Shown here piece by piece: positions 32,302 to 39,533 of a stretch of 64,000 nucleotides of DNA; position 1 is the stretch's first letter, and each line of letters opens with the position of its first letter. The translations under genes were made by a program, and so were the position numbers. The notes below the pieces were generated by a model. The model was given only the letters and a program-made list of their open reading frames with translations. It was not told where the DNA came from and ran no database searches. The DNA comes from an uncultured Oscillospiraceae bacterium (GTDB taxonomy: Bacteria; Bacillota; Clostridia; Oscillospirales; Oscillospiraceae): assembly GCA_947599875.1 (NCBI GenBank), contig CANQFV010000009.1:1-64000 (forward strand), given 5' to 3'.

Positions 32302-32960
32302 TCAAACCAGGCGGGGATGGCCTTTTCCCGGCATACGGCGTCCAAGGCCCGCGTGCCGGCCAGCAGCTCATCCTCCCAGGCGCCCTGCCCCACGCAGAAA
32401 ATCAGCTGCGACTGTCGGTAAAGCTCCATGTACGGGTGATCAAAGGGCATGTTGGGCAGGAAATACACCGGGGAGTTGTCGTAAATCAGATCGTCCATAT
32501 ACCCCGGGATAAAGTCGTTGGCGTTGTATGTGCCGCTGAGGGCCACCACCGTGTCAAAGAGATCCGGACGGCGGAAGAAAAAGATCCCGGAGTGGACGGC
32601 GCCCATCGAACAGCCGGTGAGCATCCCCTTGCCGTGCACGTCCCCCAGATCCCGGGCGCGGGGGTACAGCTCCAGCGTGATGTAGCGGAACCACTTCTCC
32701 TGCATCTCGATGCGGTGACGGGGAGAGTCGTTTTTGGCCGACCAGCTCTCCATATCTATGCCGTCGGCGCACACAAGCATGACCCGCCCCTCGTCGATCC
32801 AGGGGCGCATACACTCCACCATGCCAAAGTTCTCAAAATCCCAGAAACGCCCGTTCTGAGGCGGGAAGGCGAAGCAAAGCTTCCCCTTGTCGCCGTAGAC
32901 CTTAAACTCCATGTCCCGGTCAAGCTCACGGCTCCACTCTTTGAAATAACGCACATCCAT
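32220..32960 (-). CDS. Esterase-family alpha/beta hydrolase
   Basis: The 246-residue protein resembles the PF00756 putative-esterase family. The nucleophile elbow is TGCSMGAVHS (Ser in GCSMG), with GTYNANDF after it and a C-terminal WGFDVNHDWCWW that supplies the catalytic His. No signal peptide is seen, so it is likely cytoplasmic. It is 24 bp downstream of the ATP-grasp gene on the same strand, and the pair probably works in one pathway. The substrate is unknown. Confidence 0.8.
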   Translation of the reverse strand: MDVRYFKEWSRELDRDMEFKVYGDKGKLCFAFPPQNGRFWDFENFGMVECMRPWIDEGRVMLVCADGIDMESWSAKNDSPRHRIEMQEKWFRYITLELYPRARDLGDVHGKGMLTGCSMGAVHSGIFFFRRPDLFDTVVALSGTYNANDFIPGYMDDLIYDNSPVYFLPNMPFDHPYMELYRQSQLIFCVGQGAWEDELLAGTRALDAVCREKAIPAWFDYWGFDVNHDWCWWQKQLPYFMGKLEL

Positions 32961-32984
32961 GATCGTCTGCTCCTGAATTTCCTC

Positions 32985-34178
32985 TTATTTGGTTTTTGTG
33001 GTCACGAATTTGATAAACTCTTTGGCGGCCTTTACATCCGGGACGTTGGCGATGAAGGTCTCGTTCCCCATCTGATCCTCCCAGAGGGCGGGCAGCCGCT
33101 CATACTTGACGATCTGGCCGCCGTATTTCTCAAAGATCTGGTCGTTTGTGTGGACGTAGCTGTAGATGTCGCGCCGGTCGGCGGTGACGCAGAAGTGGTC
33201 GTCCCCGCTCTCGGGGAGGCGCCGCTCATCGTAGGCCACCATCTCCGCCCAGATCTCGTAAACGTCCGTGGAATGGGCGTAGTTCATCATGTCCGGGGTG
33301 TAGCTGCCGGCGGGACGCATGTTCACCTCCAGCCCCACAAAATCCCCCACCTTTCCAAGGCCCTCCTTGGCCTTGCGGAGCTTGAAGAACTCCAGGTGGA
33401 TAAAGCGGCTGCGGGCGCCGAAGGATTTGGCCGTGGCGCGGCCCAGCTTCCTGAGCTTTGCGGGCATACCGGCCTCCACATAGTAGGCCAGATCCAGCTT
33501 CTGGTTGACGATATCCATGATGGAGGGGGGCCAGGCGGTCATGGACTCAAAGAGCGGCTGGCATTTCGAGTCCGTGATGGCGTCATAGCTGAAGATATCC
33601 CCGGTGATGAACTCCTCCATCACATAGGGCACCGCCGGGAGGTTATCGAAGAAGCTGTCCAGATCTGCGTCGCTCTCCAGCTTGTATGTAGCCTCGGCGC
33701 CCACGCCGTTGTCGGGCTTGACGATCACGGGGTAGCCCACAAGCCCGATAAATTCCCGGGCCGCCTTCTTTGTAGTGACCTGGTGGCACCGGGCGGTGGG
33801 GACCCCGGCGCGCTTATAAAACTCCTTCATGCCCCACTTGGACTTAAAGCACTGAACCTCCTGGATATTCACCCCGGTGGTGACGTTGAAGTCGGTGCGC
33901 AGCCGGGCGTCCTGCTCCAGCCAGTACTCGTTGTTGGACTCGATCCAGTCGATCTTGCCGTATTTAAAGGCAAAGAACGCCACGGCCCGGTACATCTGGG
34001 CGTAGTCCTCCATATTGTCCACCCGGTAGTACTCCGTCAGGGAATCCTTGAGTCCCTGGGACAGGGAGTCATAGGGGCTGTCCCCTATTCCCAGCACGTT
34101 GACGCCGTTCCTCTTCAGCCTGTCGCAGAAGCTCCAGTAGATGGACGGAAACTGGGGGGAAATGAAAATGAAATTCAT
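32985..34178 (-). CDS. ATP-grasp domain protein
   Basis: The 397-residue protein has an N-terminal Rossmann-like part (~1-100) and an ATP-grasp fold (~110-320): KWGMKEFYKRAGVPTARC, GYPVIVKPDNGVGAEATYKL (ATP-binding lysine and glycine-rich loop), VMEEFITGDIFSYDAI and GLEVNMRPAGSYTPDMMNY near the metal site. Such enzymes form amide or peptide-like bonds from a carboxylate and an amine. The ATG at 34178 has AAGGTG at good distance, better than the ATG four codons earlier. It is followed by the esterase gene. Confidence 0.82.
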   Translation of the reverse strand: MNFIFISPQFPSIYWSFCDRLKRNGVNVLGIGDSPYDSLSQGLKDSLTEYYRVDNMEDYAQMYRAVAFFAFKYGKIDWIESNNEYWLEQDARLRTDFNVTTGVNIQEVQCFKSKWGMKEFYKRAGVPTARCHQVTTKKAAREFIGLVGYPVIVKPDNGVGAEATYKLESDADLDSFFDNLPAVPYVMEEFITGDIFSYDAITDSKCQPLFESMTAWPPSIMDIVNQKLDLAYYVEAGMPAKLRKLGRATAKSFGARSRFIHLEFFKLRKAKEGLGKVGDFVGLEVNMRPAGSYTPDMMNYAHSTDVYEIWAEMVAYDERRLPESGDDHFCVTADRRDIYSYVHTNDQIFEKYGGQIVKYERLPALWEDQMGNETFIANVPDVKAAKEFIKFVTTKTK

Positions 34179-34330
34179 CTGTATCATCACCTTAGAAAAT
34201 TTAGTAGGTTAAATTACGCCAACAGGTATTATATTCCCTTTTTCCCGGCTTGTCAACATCCAGCCGCCCCCCGTTCGCATTGAGAGAGCTGGATTTCCCT
34301 CACCCGGCGATGGAGCGCCTTCCGAGGGCA

Positions 34331-34360
34331 TAAAACCGCCGCCCCGTTTTCGGGGCGGCG
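34331..34360 (-). terminator. Terminator of hppA
   Basis: A perfect 10-bp GC stem (CGCCGCCCCG / CGGGGCGGCG, loop TTTT) is followed on the minus strand by GTTTTATG. Confidence 0.8.
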
Positions 34361-34373
34361 TCAAAGGCAAATA

Positions 34374-36503
34374 TTACTTGATCAGCGTGATCGTCCGGAT
34401 GACCGGGGCCAGGGTGTTGGCCACGGTGGACATGAGCTTAATGAAGATATCCAGCGCCACGCCCACCACGTCCTTGCGGGTATCGCCAATGGTGTCGCCG
34501 GTGACGGCGGCCTTGTGGGCGGAGGAGCCTTTTCCGTGTCCGGGGATGTTCTCCCCCTCGATGTACTTCTTGGCGTTGTCAAAGGCGCCGCCGGAGTTGC
34601 CCATGAAGATGGCCCTGGGGATGGCCACGATGGTGGCGCCCACCAGGATGCCGCCCACGAACTCCACCCCGAAGATGAGGCCGCCCACCACCGGGATGAG
34701 GAGGGCGATGACGGAGGGGATGACCATCTTGTGGATGGCCTCCTGGGCCGCCAGGCGGATCATCTTGTTGTAGTCGGGCTTGACGGTGCCCTCCAGGACG
34801 CCGGGGATGGACATCATCTTGTCCCCCTCGTCGGCCATAATCTTGGCGGAATCAATGGTGTTGTCGGTGAGCATAGCGGAGAAGTACTCCACCAGCGCGC
34901 CGCCCAAAATCCCCCCGGCCACGACAGTGAAGGAGGCGAAGTTCAGCACGGGTGTCAGCCCGGCGGAGTAGCTGCCCACATACGCCACGATCAGGGAGAC
35001 GGTGGCGAAGGCGGCGGAGCCGATGGCAAAGCCCTTGCCGATAGCGGCGGTGGTGTTTCCCACGGCGTCCAGCTTGTCGGTGATCTTCCGGACATCGGGA
35101 TCCAGATGGCAGGACTCCGCCAGACCGCCGGCGTTGTCGGCGATGGGGCCGAAGGCGTCAATGGAGACGGTGGCGCCCACAAAGGCCAGCATACCCAGGG
35201 CGGCGATGGCGATGCCGTATGTGCCGCAGAGGAAGCCGGACACCAAAAGGGCGATGGCGATGATGAGGACGGGCAGCAGGCAGGAGCGGGATCCGATGGC
35301 GTCACCCTTTGTGACGACAAAGGCCTCGCCCTCCTCGCAGATCTCCGCAAGCTCCCGGGTGGGCTTGTGGTCGGTGGAGGTGTAGTACTCCGTGATGACG
35401 CCGATGGCCACGCCGGAGACGATGCCCATAATGGCGGAGACCCAGGGGGAGGCCCAGCCGATCTTAAAGTCAGCGTAAAGCTCATCGGCGCTGAGCTTAC
35501 CGAAAATCAGGTAGCTGGCAATGCCGCCGAGAATCACGGTGATCCCGGCGGAGATCCATGTGGACATGTCCAGCTCGTGGGAGGGGTTATCCCCCATCTT
35601 CTTGAAATTGGCGATCCCCAGGCCCACCAGGCACCCGGCAAAGCCGCAGGCGGCCAGGATGATGGGGAACAGCACCGTGGCGTTGAAGATGCCGTCGCCC
35701 ATGCTGCTGTTGGCGGAGTAAAGCGTCACGGCGATCATAATGGAGGCGGACATGGTGGCGACAAAGCTCTCCAGCAGGTCGGAGCAATTGCCCGCGATAT
35801 CGTTTACGTTGTCCCCGATGAAGTCGGCGATGGTGTTGGGCACGCGGCTGTCGTCCTCGGGCAGGTCGTGACGGATCTTGCCCAGGATGTCGGAGCTGAT
35901 GTCCGCCGCCTTTGTGTAGTTTCCGCCGGCGACGCGGTTGAACATCGCCACGATGGAGCAGCCCAGAGAGTAGGTAGAAACCCGCATGACCGTGGGATTG
36001 CAGGTCATCCCCTGAAGCTTGATGAGTCCCTGGCTCACGGAGGTGTGATCCACGCCGCCCTGAAGGAGCATGATCAGGATGAGGCCCAGCATACCGAAGG
36101 CCTGAACCGCCAGACCGGAGACGGAGCCGCCGCACAGGGCGACCTTCACCGTCTCGCCGATGGACAGGCTCTCCCGCGCCCGGTTGGCCGTGCGCACGTT
36201 GGCGTAAGTGGCGCTCTTCATTCCCAGGACGCAGACCACGGAACTCATAGCGCCGCCCAGCAGAAAGCTGAGGCCCGATGTTTTCTCAATGAAAAGGGTG
36301 AAAAGAATGGCCACCACCGCCAGGACAAGGCAGATGCTCTTATACTCCGTGAGCATAAAGGTGTTGGCCCCTGACCGGATGATCCCGGCCATCTCCACCA
36401 TGTCCGCTGTCCCCTCCTTCATCTTCCGCACCTTCATGTAATTGAAAAGCACATAGGCGATGCCGAGGATCACGAGACACAGCACAAGATACCATGCCGT
36501 CAT
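34374..36503 (-). CDS. hppA: K+-dependent membrane-bound pyrophosphatase (H+ or Na+ pump)
   Basis: The 709-residue integral membrane protein has ~16 helices. It couples pyrophosphate hydrolysis to export of H+ or Na+. Motifs: GGNYTKAADISSDILGK and PEDDSRVPNTIADFIGDNVNDIAG (a diverged form of the catalytic DxxADxxGK and DNVGD loops), DNAGGLAE, and GNTTAAIGKG, where Ala after NTTA marks the K+-dependent class. Several catalytic-loop positions differ from the plant and Rhodospirillum enzymes, as in a clostridial subgroup. Na+ versus H+ specificity cannot be settled here. The start follows AGGAGG. Confidence 0.9.
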   Translation of the reverse strand: MTAWYLVLCLVILGIAYVLFNYMKVRKMKEGTADMVEMAGIIRSGANTFMLTEYKSICLVLAVVAILFTLFIEKTSGLSFLLGGAMSSVVCVLGMKSATYANVRTANRARESLSIGETVKVALCGGSVSGLAVQAFGMLGLILIMLLQGGVDHTSVSQGLIKLQGMTCNPTVMRVSTYSLGCSIVAMFNRVAGGNYTKAADISSDILGKIRHDLPEDDSRVPNTIADFIGDNVNDIAGNCSDLLESFVATMSASIMIAVTLYSANSSMGDGIFNATVLFPIILAACGFAGCLVGLGIANFKKMGDNPSHELDMSTWISAGITVILGGIASYLIFGKLSADELYADFKIGWASPWVSAIMGIVSGVAIGVITEYYTSTDHKPTRELAEICEEGEAFVVTKGDAIGSRSCLLPVLIIAIALLVSGFLCGTYGIAIAALGMLAFVGATVSIDAFGPIADNAGGLAESCHLDPDVRKITDKLDAVGNTTAAIGKGFAIGSAAFATVSLIVAYVGSYSAGLTPVLNFASFTVVAGGILGGALVEYFSAMLTDNTIDSAKIMADEGDKMMSIPGVLEGTVKPDYNKMIRLAAQEAIHKMVIPSVIALLIPVVGGLIFGVEFVGGILVGATIVAIPRAIFMGNSGGAFDNAKKYIEGENIPGHGKGSSAHKAAVTGDTIGDTRKDVVGVALDIFIKLMSTVANTLAPVIRTITLIK

Positions 36504-36543
36504 AAAAAGGTTACCTCCTGATGAAATTTTTATGAACAGGCCC

Positions 36544-36577
36544 ATTATAACGCCGGAGGGAAAATGTTGCAACATTT
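36544..36577 (-). promoter_or_regulatory. hppA promoter overlapped by a 16-bp palindrome
   Basis: On the minus strand TTGCAA (36567-36572) and TATAAT (36544-36549) are 17 bp apart. The perfect palindrome AAATGTTGCAACATTT (36562-36577) covers the -35, so a regulator bound there would compete with RNA polymerase. Confidence 0.7.
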
Positions 36578-36652
36578 ATCTTGCCTTTTCTCCCAGAATC
36601 CCGGGGAAGCTCCGAAAGGCCGGGCCTTTTCCGATTTTTTCTCGGGTTCTCA

Positions 36653-36680
36653 TTGACAAGGCCCCGGGGAGTAGTATAAT
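36653..36680 (+). promoter_or_regulatory. Promoter of the nitroreductase gene
   Basis: TTGACA (36653-36658) and TATAAT (36675-36680) are both perfect, with a 16-bp spacer. Confidence 0.8.
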
Positions 36681-36764
36681 TTTATCTAAGAAAACCCGGC
36701 GGCCCTCTGCGGCTTTGCCGCCGGAAATGAGCATAAGGGGTCTGTGTGCCCGGGAGGGAATGTT

Positions 36765-37517
36765 ATGACGGAATTTGAGGCGCTGGAAAAGAGGATATCT
36801 GTCCGCTCCTATGAAAAGCGGCTTGTGGATCCCAAGCTCCTGGGGGAGCTGTCCGATGCCGTCTCGGAAGGGAATGAGCGGTACGGCCTGAATCTCCAGC
36901 TTGTGAGTACGGGAGATCCGGACAAGCCGGCGGTGAAGCTGTCGGGGGCCATGTTCTCCGGCCAGGTGAACGCGGCGCTGCTGCTGGTGGGGCCGGGCGA
37001 CGACCTGGCCGCAGAGATGCTGGGCTATTGGGGGGAGAGCCTTGTCCTGCGTGCCGTCTCCCTGGGGCTGGGCACCTGCTGGGTGGCCGGGACCTTTGAC
37101 AGGGACTCCGTCTCCCCCGCCCTGCGGGAGGGCGACAAGTTGTGGGGTGTGATTCCCCTGGGATACGCCACGGAGAAGGTGCCCCTGAAGCAGCGCACCA
37201 TTCGCGCCGCCATTCGCGCAAAGGACAGGAAGCTGGAGCTGTTTTTGGAGTCCGACCGCTCCGCCTCCTCCCTGCCAGCCTGGGTGCGGGCCGGTGTGGA
37301 GGCCGTGAAGGCCGGCCCCTCCGCTGTGAACCAGCAGCCGGTGAACATCGTCTACCGGGACGGCCTCGTCACCGCCAGACTCTGGAAGGAAAACGCCAAT
37401 ATCCTGAAATTCAACGATTTGGGCATCGCCAAGTACCAGTTCCAGGTGGGCGCCGAAAACGCCGGCGTCCGGGGCTTTTGGAATTTCGGGGACGGGGGCG
37501 AGTTTATCGTTGACTGA
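36765..37517 (+). CDS. Nitroreductase-family protein (TM-nitroreductase type)
   Basis: The 250-residue protein fits the flavin-binding putative TM nitroreductase family: an N-terminal RISVRSYEKRLVD (FMN-contacting Arg-Ser-x-Arg-type motif), GESLVLRAVSLGLGTCWV in the middle, and a second half with APSAVNQQP-like KAGPSAVNQQPVNI followed by FNDLGIAKYQF. The second half repeats features of the first, as in the double-domain members. Likely an FMN-dependent oxidoreductase using NAD(P)H; substrate unknown. The ATG at 36765 follows GGGAGG. Confidence 0.82.
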   Translation: MTEFEALEKRISVRSYEKRLVDPKLLGELSDAVSEGNERYGLNLQLVSTGDPDKPAVKLSGAMFSGQVNAALLLVGPGDDLAAEMLGYWGESLVLRAVSLGLGTCWVAGTFDRDSVSPALREGDKLWGVIPLGYATEKVPLKQRTIRAAIRAKDRKLELFLESDRSASSLPAWVRAGVEAVKAGPSAVNQQPVNIVYRDGLVTARLWKENANILKFNDLGIAKYQFQVGAENAGVRGFWNFGDGGEFIVD

Positions 37518-37637
37518 CGCCGGGCCTGTCCCCGGAACGCCCTGATATCAATCAAAAATGATAGATTTGTTAGAGAGAATAAAACCGTTATTTCGGTGAC
37601 GGCAGGGAAAACGCTGCGTACAGACCGAATAGTGTGA

Positions 37638-38153
37638 TCACGCCAAGCTCAGCTTATAATAATGGGCGTCAAAATAGGTCTCTTCTCCCCACTTTTTGTA
37701 GCGCGTTTTTCTGTCCTCTGAAAAACCGAATTTGCGAAGGAGCGCAACCGACGCAAGATTGCTGTCCGCCACTTCTCCTGTGATGGACTTGCCGCCCTCC
37801 GCCCTGACCCAGCGAATGATGGCATCGACCATTTCGGACCCGAGGCCCTCCTTCCAATGGTCTTTTGCGACGCAATACCCGATATCGTAATTCCCGTTTT
37901 CAGGGAATATGCAGCAGGTGCCCACAGGCGTACCATCCGCCTTCCACTCCGCGATCAGGTAATATCCCTCGGGGTTGTCCTCCATCTCATCGACGCATTT
38001 GAGATACGCTTCATCCATGTTCTCACGGACAGGGTCGCTCATATACCTTCCGTTCTCTCTGTCCCCCCACAGAGACAGCGTGAAGTCCTTATCGGACTTC
38101 CGCCAGGAACGGATCGTCAATCTTGGCGTCTCCAGACTCTTGATAAAAAGCAT
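37638..38153 (-). CDS. GNAT-family N-acetyltransferase
   Basis: The 171-residue protein has the RimJ/RimL-like GNAT layout: ETPRLTIRSWRKSD at the N-terminus, GTCCIFPENGNYDIGYCVAKDHWKEGLGSEMVDAII (acetyl-CoA binding site with the Q/RxxGxG/A-like WKEGLGSE) and ADSNLASVALLRKFGF at the C-terminus. It transfers an acetyl group from acetyl-CoA to an unknown amine. The ATG follows GGAGA. Upstream lies a 21-codon remnant and a conserved leader element. Confidence 0.85.
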   Translation of the reverse strand: MLFIKSLETPRLTIRSWRKSDKDFTLSLWGDRENGRYMSDPVRENMDEAYLKCVDEMEDNPEGYYLIAEWKADGTPVGTCCIFPENGNYDIGYCVAKDHWKEGLGSEMVDAIIRWVRAEGGKSITGEVADSNLASVALLRKFGFSEDRKTRYKKWGEETYFDAHYYKLSLA

Positions 38154-38183
38154 TGTTTTTCTCCTTCAAGCGCGATTATTTCC

Positions 38184-38249
38184 CTATAATAACCCTTTAC
38201 CCTTGATTTCGTCTTCACTTTCCATTTTCTTAATTATGACTTTTTCCAT
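38184..38249 (-). pseudogene. 21-codon remnant resembling a GNAT N-terminus
   Basis: An ATG at 38249, 7 bp after AGGAGA, opens MEKVIIKKMESEDEIKGKGL and then stops. The sequence resembles the first residues of GNAT acetyltransferases (pattern IRKMxSExDIxGKxYVHW). It may be the leftover start of an acetyltransferase gene that lost its body, or a translated leader peptide ahead of the GNAT gene 31 bp downstream. Both fit the ribosome site; the remnant reading is preferred because of the family-like sequence. Confidence 0.45.
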
Positions 38250-38257
38250 ATCTGTTT

Positions 38258-38335
38258 CTCCTGCAAAGTCCGATTTGCCGGTCTGCCACTAACCCGACAT
38301 TTGACATTATACCATCCAGATGTGAAGAAATCTAC
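38258..38335 (-). repeat. Promoter/leader repeat, copy A
   Basis: This 78-bp segment aligns without gaps to 46735-46812 at roughly two thirds identity. On the minus strand it holds a promoter (TAGATT, 17 bp, TATAAT) and a leader ending in a small hairpin (GCAAA / TTTGC) next to the ribosome site. It drives the remnant at 38184 and probably the GNAT gene. Confidence 0.6.
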
Positions 38336-38409
38336 CACTTGATCGTGATATACGGCTTCGGCCGGGAACACAAAAGACCAATTGGGACTAACAAAAAGGA
38401 GCGCTTGAA

Positions 38410-39012
38410 ATGACTGTCACCTACCGGGTAAAAAACGGGATCTATGTAAATATGACAAACCGCTGTCCCTGCGCCTGCACCTTCTGCATCCGGCAAAACG
38501 GGGTCGGGGTCTACGGCTCGGACTCCCTGTGGCTTGAGCGGGAGCCGACGGTCAAGGAGATCTGCATGAGCATTGACCGGTGGAACCCGGATCAGTTCCG
38601 GGAGCTTGTCTTCTGTGGCTACGGGGAACCTACGGAGCGGCTGGACGACCTCCTTGAGGTGGCCAGGTATGTGAAAAGCCGGTATTCCCTCCCCATCCGC
38701 ATCAACACAAACGGTCTTTCCGACCTTATCAACGGGCGGGAGACGGCGCCGGAGCTTCGGGGCCTCATTGATACCGTCTCCGTGAGTCTGAACGCCACGG
38801 ACGCCCAGACGTATGAGCGGCTTTGCAGGCCGAAGTTCGGGGTACGCTCCTTCCAGGCCATGCTGGACTTCACAAAGAGCTGTGTCCCCTTTGTGCCGAA
38901 CGTGGTCATGACCGTCGTGGACGTGGTCACCACAAAGGAGGAGCAGGCCAGGGCCCGGCAAATCGCCGAAGAGCTGGGCGCTGTGCTTCGCGTCAGGGCC
39001 TACGAGGGATAA
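38410..39012 (+). CDS. TatD-associated radical SAM protein
   Basis: The 200-residue protein matches the short TatD-family-associated radical SAM group (TIGR04038): YVNMTNRCPCACTFCIRQNGVGVYGSDSLWLEREPT, with the CxxxCxxC cluster motif (CACTFC context), then FCGYGEPTERLD and RINTNGLSDLI. The gene is usually found beside or fused to a TatD-type nuclease, but no tatD gene is adjacent here. Substrate unknown. AAAGGAG precedes the ATG. Confidence 0.88.
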   Translation: MTVTYRVKNGIYVNMTNRCPCACTFCIRQNGVGVYGSDSLWLEREPTVKEICMSIDRWNPDQFRELVFCGYGEPTERLDDLLEVARYVKSRYSLPIRINTNGLSDLINGRETAPELRGLIDTVSVSLNATDAQTYERLCRPKFGVRSFQAMLDFTKSCVPFVPNVVMTVVDVVTTKEEQARARQIAEELGAVLRVRAYEG

Positions 39013-39131
39013 CGGGCGATTAGATTGCGTCCAACACGCGTCGAAATGAGTCGAACGATTTTTCTGGAAATTTGTCACTGTTTGGTAGATAATAGAATTA
39101 TCCAATCAAATACATTTCCGGAGGGAAGACA

Positions 39132-39407
39132 ATGGACATCAGGTACACGGCGCTTTACAGAGGCAGTCTTAACGGTTCACCCATTACATACTCCCTGGCG
39201 GAGACGACGGTTGATACCGGGGAGACCGCCGCAGAGAGGTTCGGCGTGGCTGTGGAGTATTCCGGGCAGCACGCCAGCTACCCCGACGTATTCTCTGACA
39301 GGAGGAAGGCGGAGGCCTTTATTGCTCTCCTGTACCGGGGCATGGTCACTCCCATTACCCTGGGCGACGCGGTATACGACAGGGTGTATATGGAAGAATT
39401 CGCATAG
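39132..39407 (+). CDS. Small DUF6514-type protein
   Basis: The 91-residue protein has a beta-rich first half and the C-terminal pattern FSDRRKAEAFIALLYRGMVTPITLGDAVYD, which fits the DUF6514 family of short clostridial proteins of unknown function. CGGAGG lies before the ATG. A strong terminator follows. Two TCGAA motifs 10 bp apart (39038-39054), similar to Spo0A-box cores, lie ~80 bp upstream; their relevance is uncertain. Confidence 0.65.
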   Translation: MDIRYTALYRGSLNGSPITYSLAETTVDTGETAAERFGVAVEYSGQHASYPDVFSDRRKAEAFIALLYRGMVTPITLGDAVYDRVYMEEFA

Positions 39408-39440
39408 TCTTAAAAATCCCCTGCCTTTTTCCAAGAAGGA

Positions 39441-39482
39441 AGAAAAACTCTCTGAATTTCGGAAAATTCAGAGAGTTTTTCT
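39441..39482. terminator. Bidirectional terminator
   Basis: The ~19-bp stem AGAAAAACTCTCTGAATTT and its complement flank a CGG loop. It separates the DUF6514-type gene from the convergent P-type-ATPase-like gene. Confidence 0.9.
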
Positions 39483-39533
39483 TTTGCCGCTTTTTGCCCG
39501 ACGGGGCTGCGCAAAAATCATTTGGGCAGAAGC

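Noticed and set aside
32082-34283. 733-codon plus-strand ORF over the esterase and ATP-grasp genes
   Set aside because: It is antisense to two conserved genes and has no ribosome site or family match.
34515-36374. 619-codon plus-strand ORF opposite hppA
   Set aside because: Gly/His/Asp-rich shadow typical of the complement of a GC-rich membrane protein gene.
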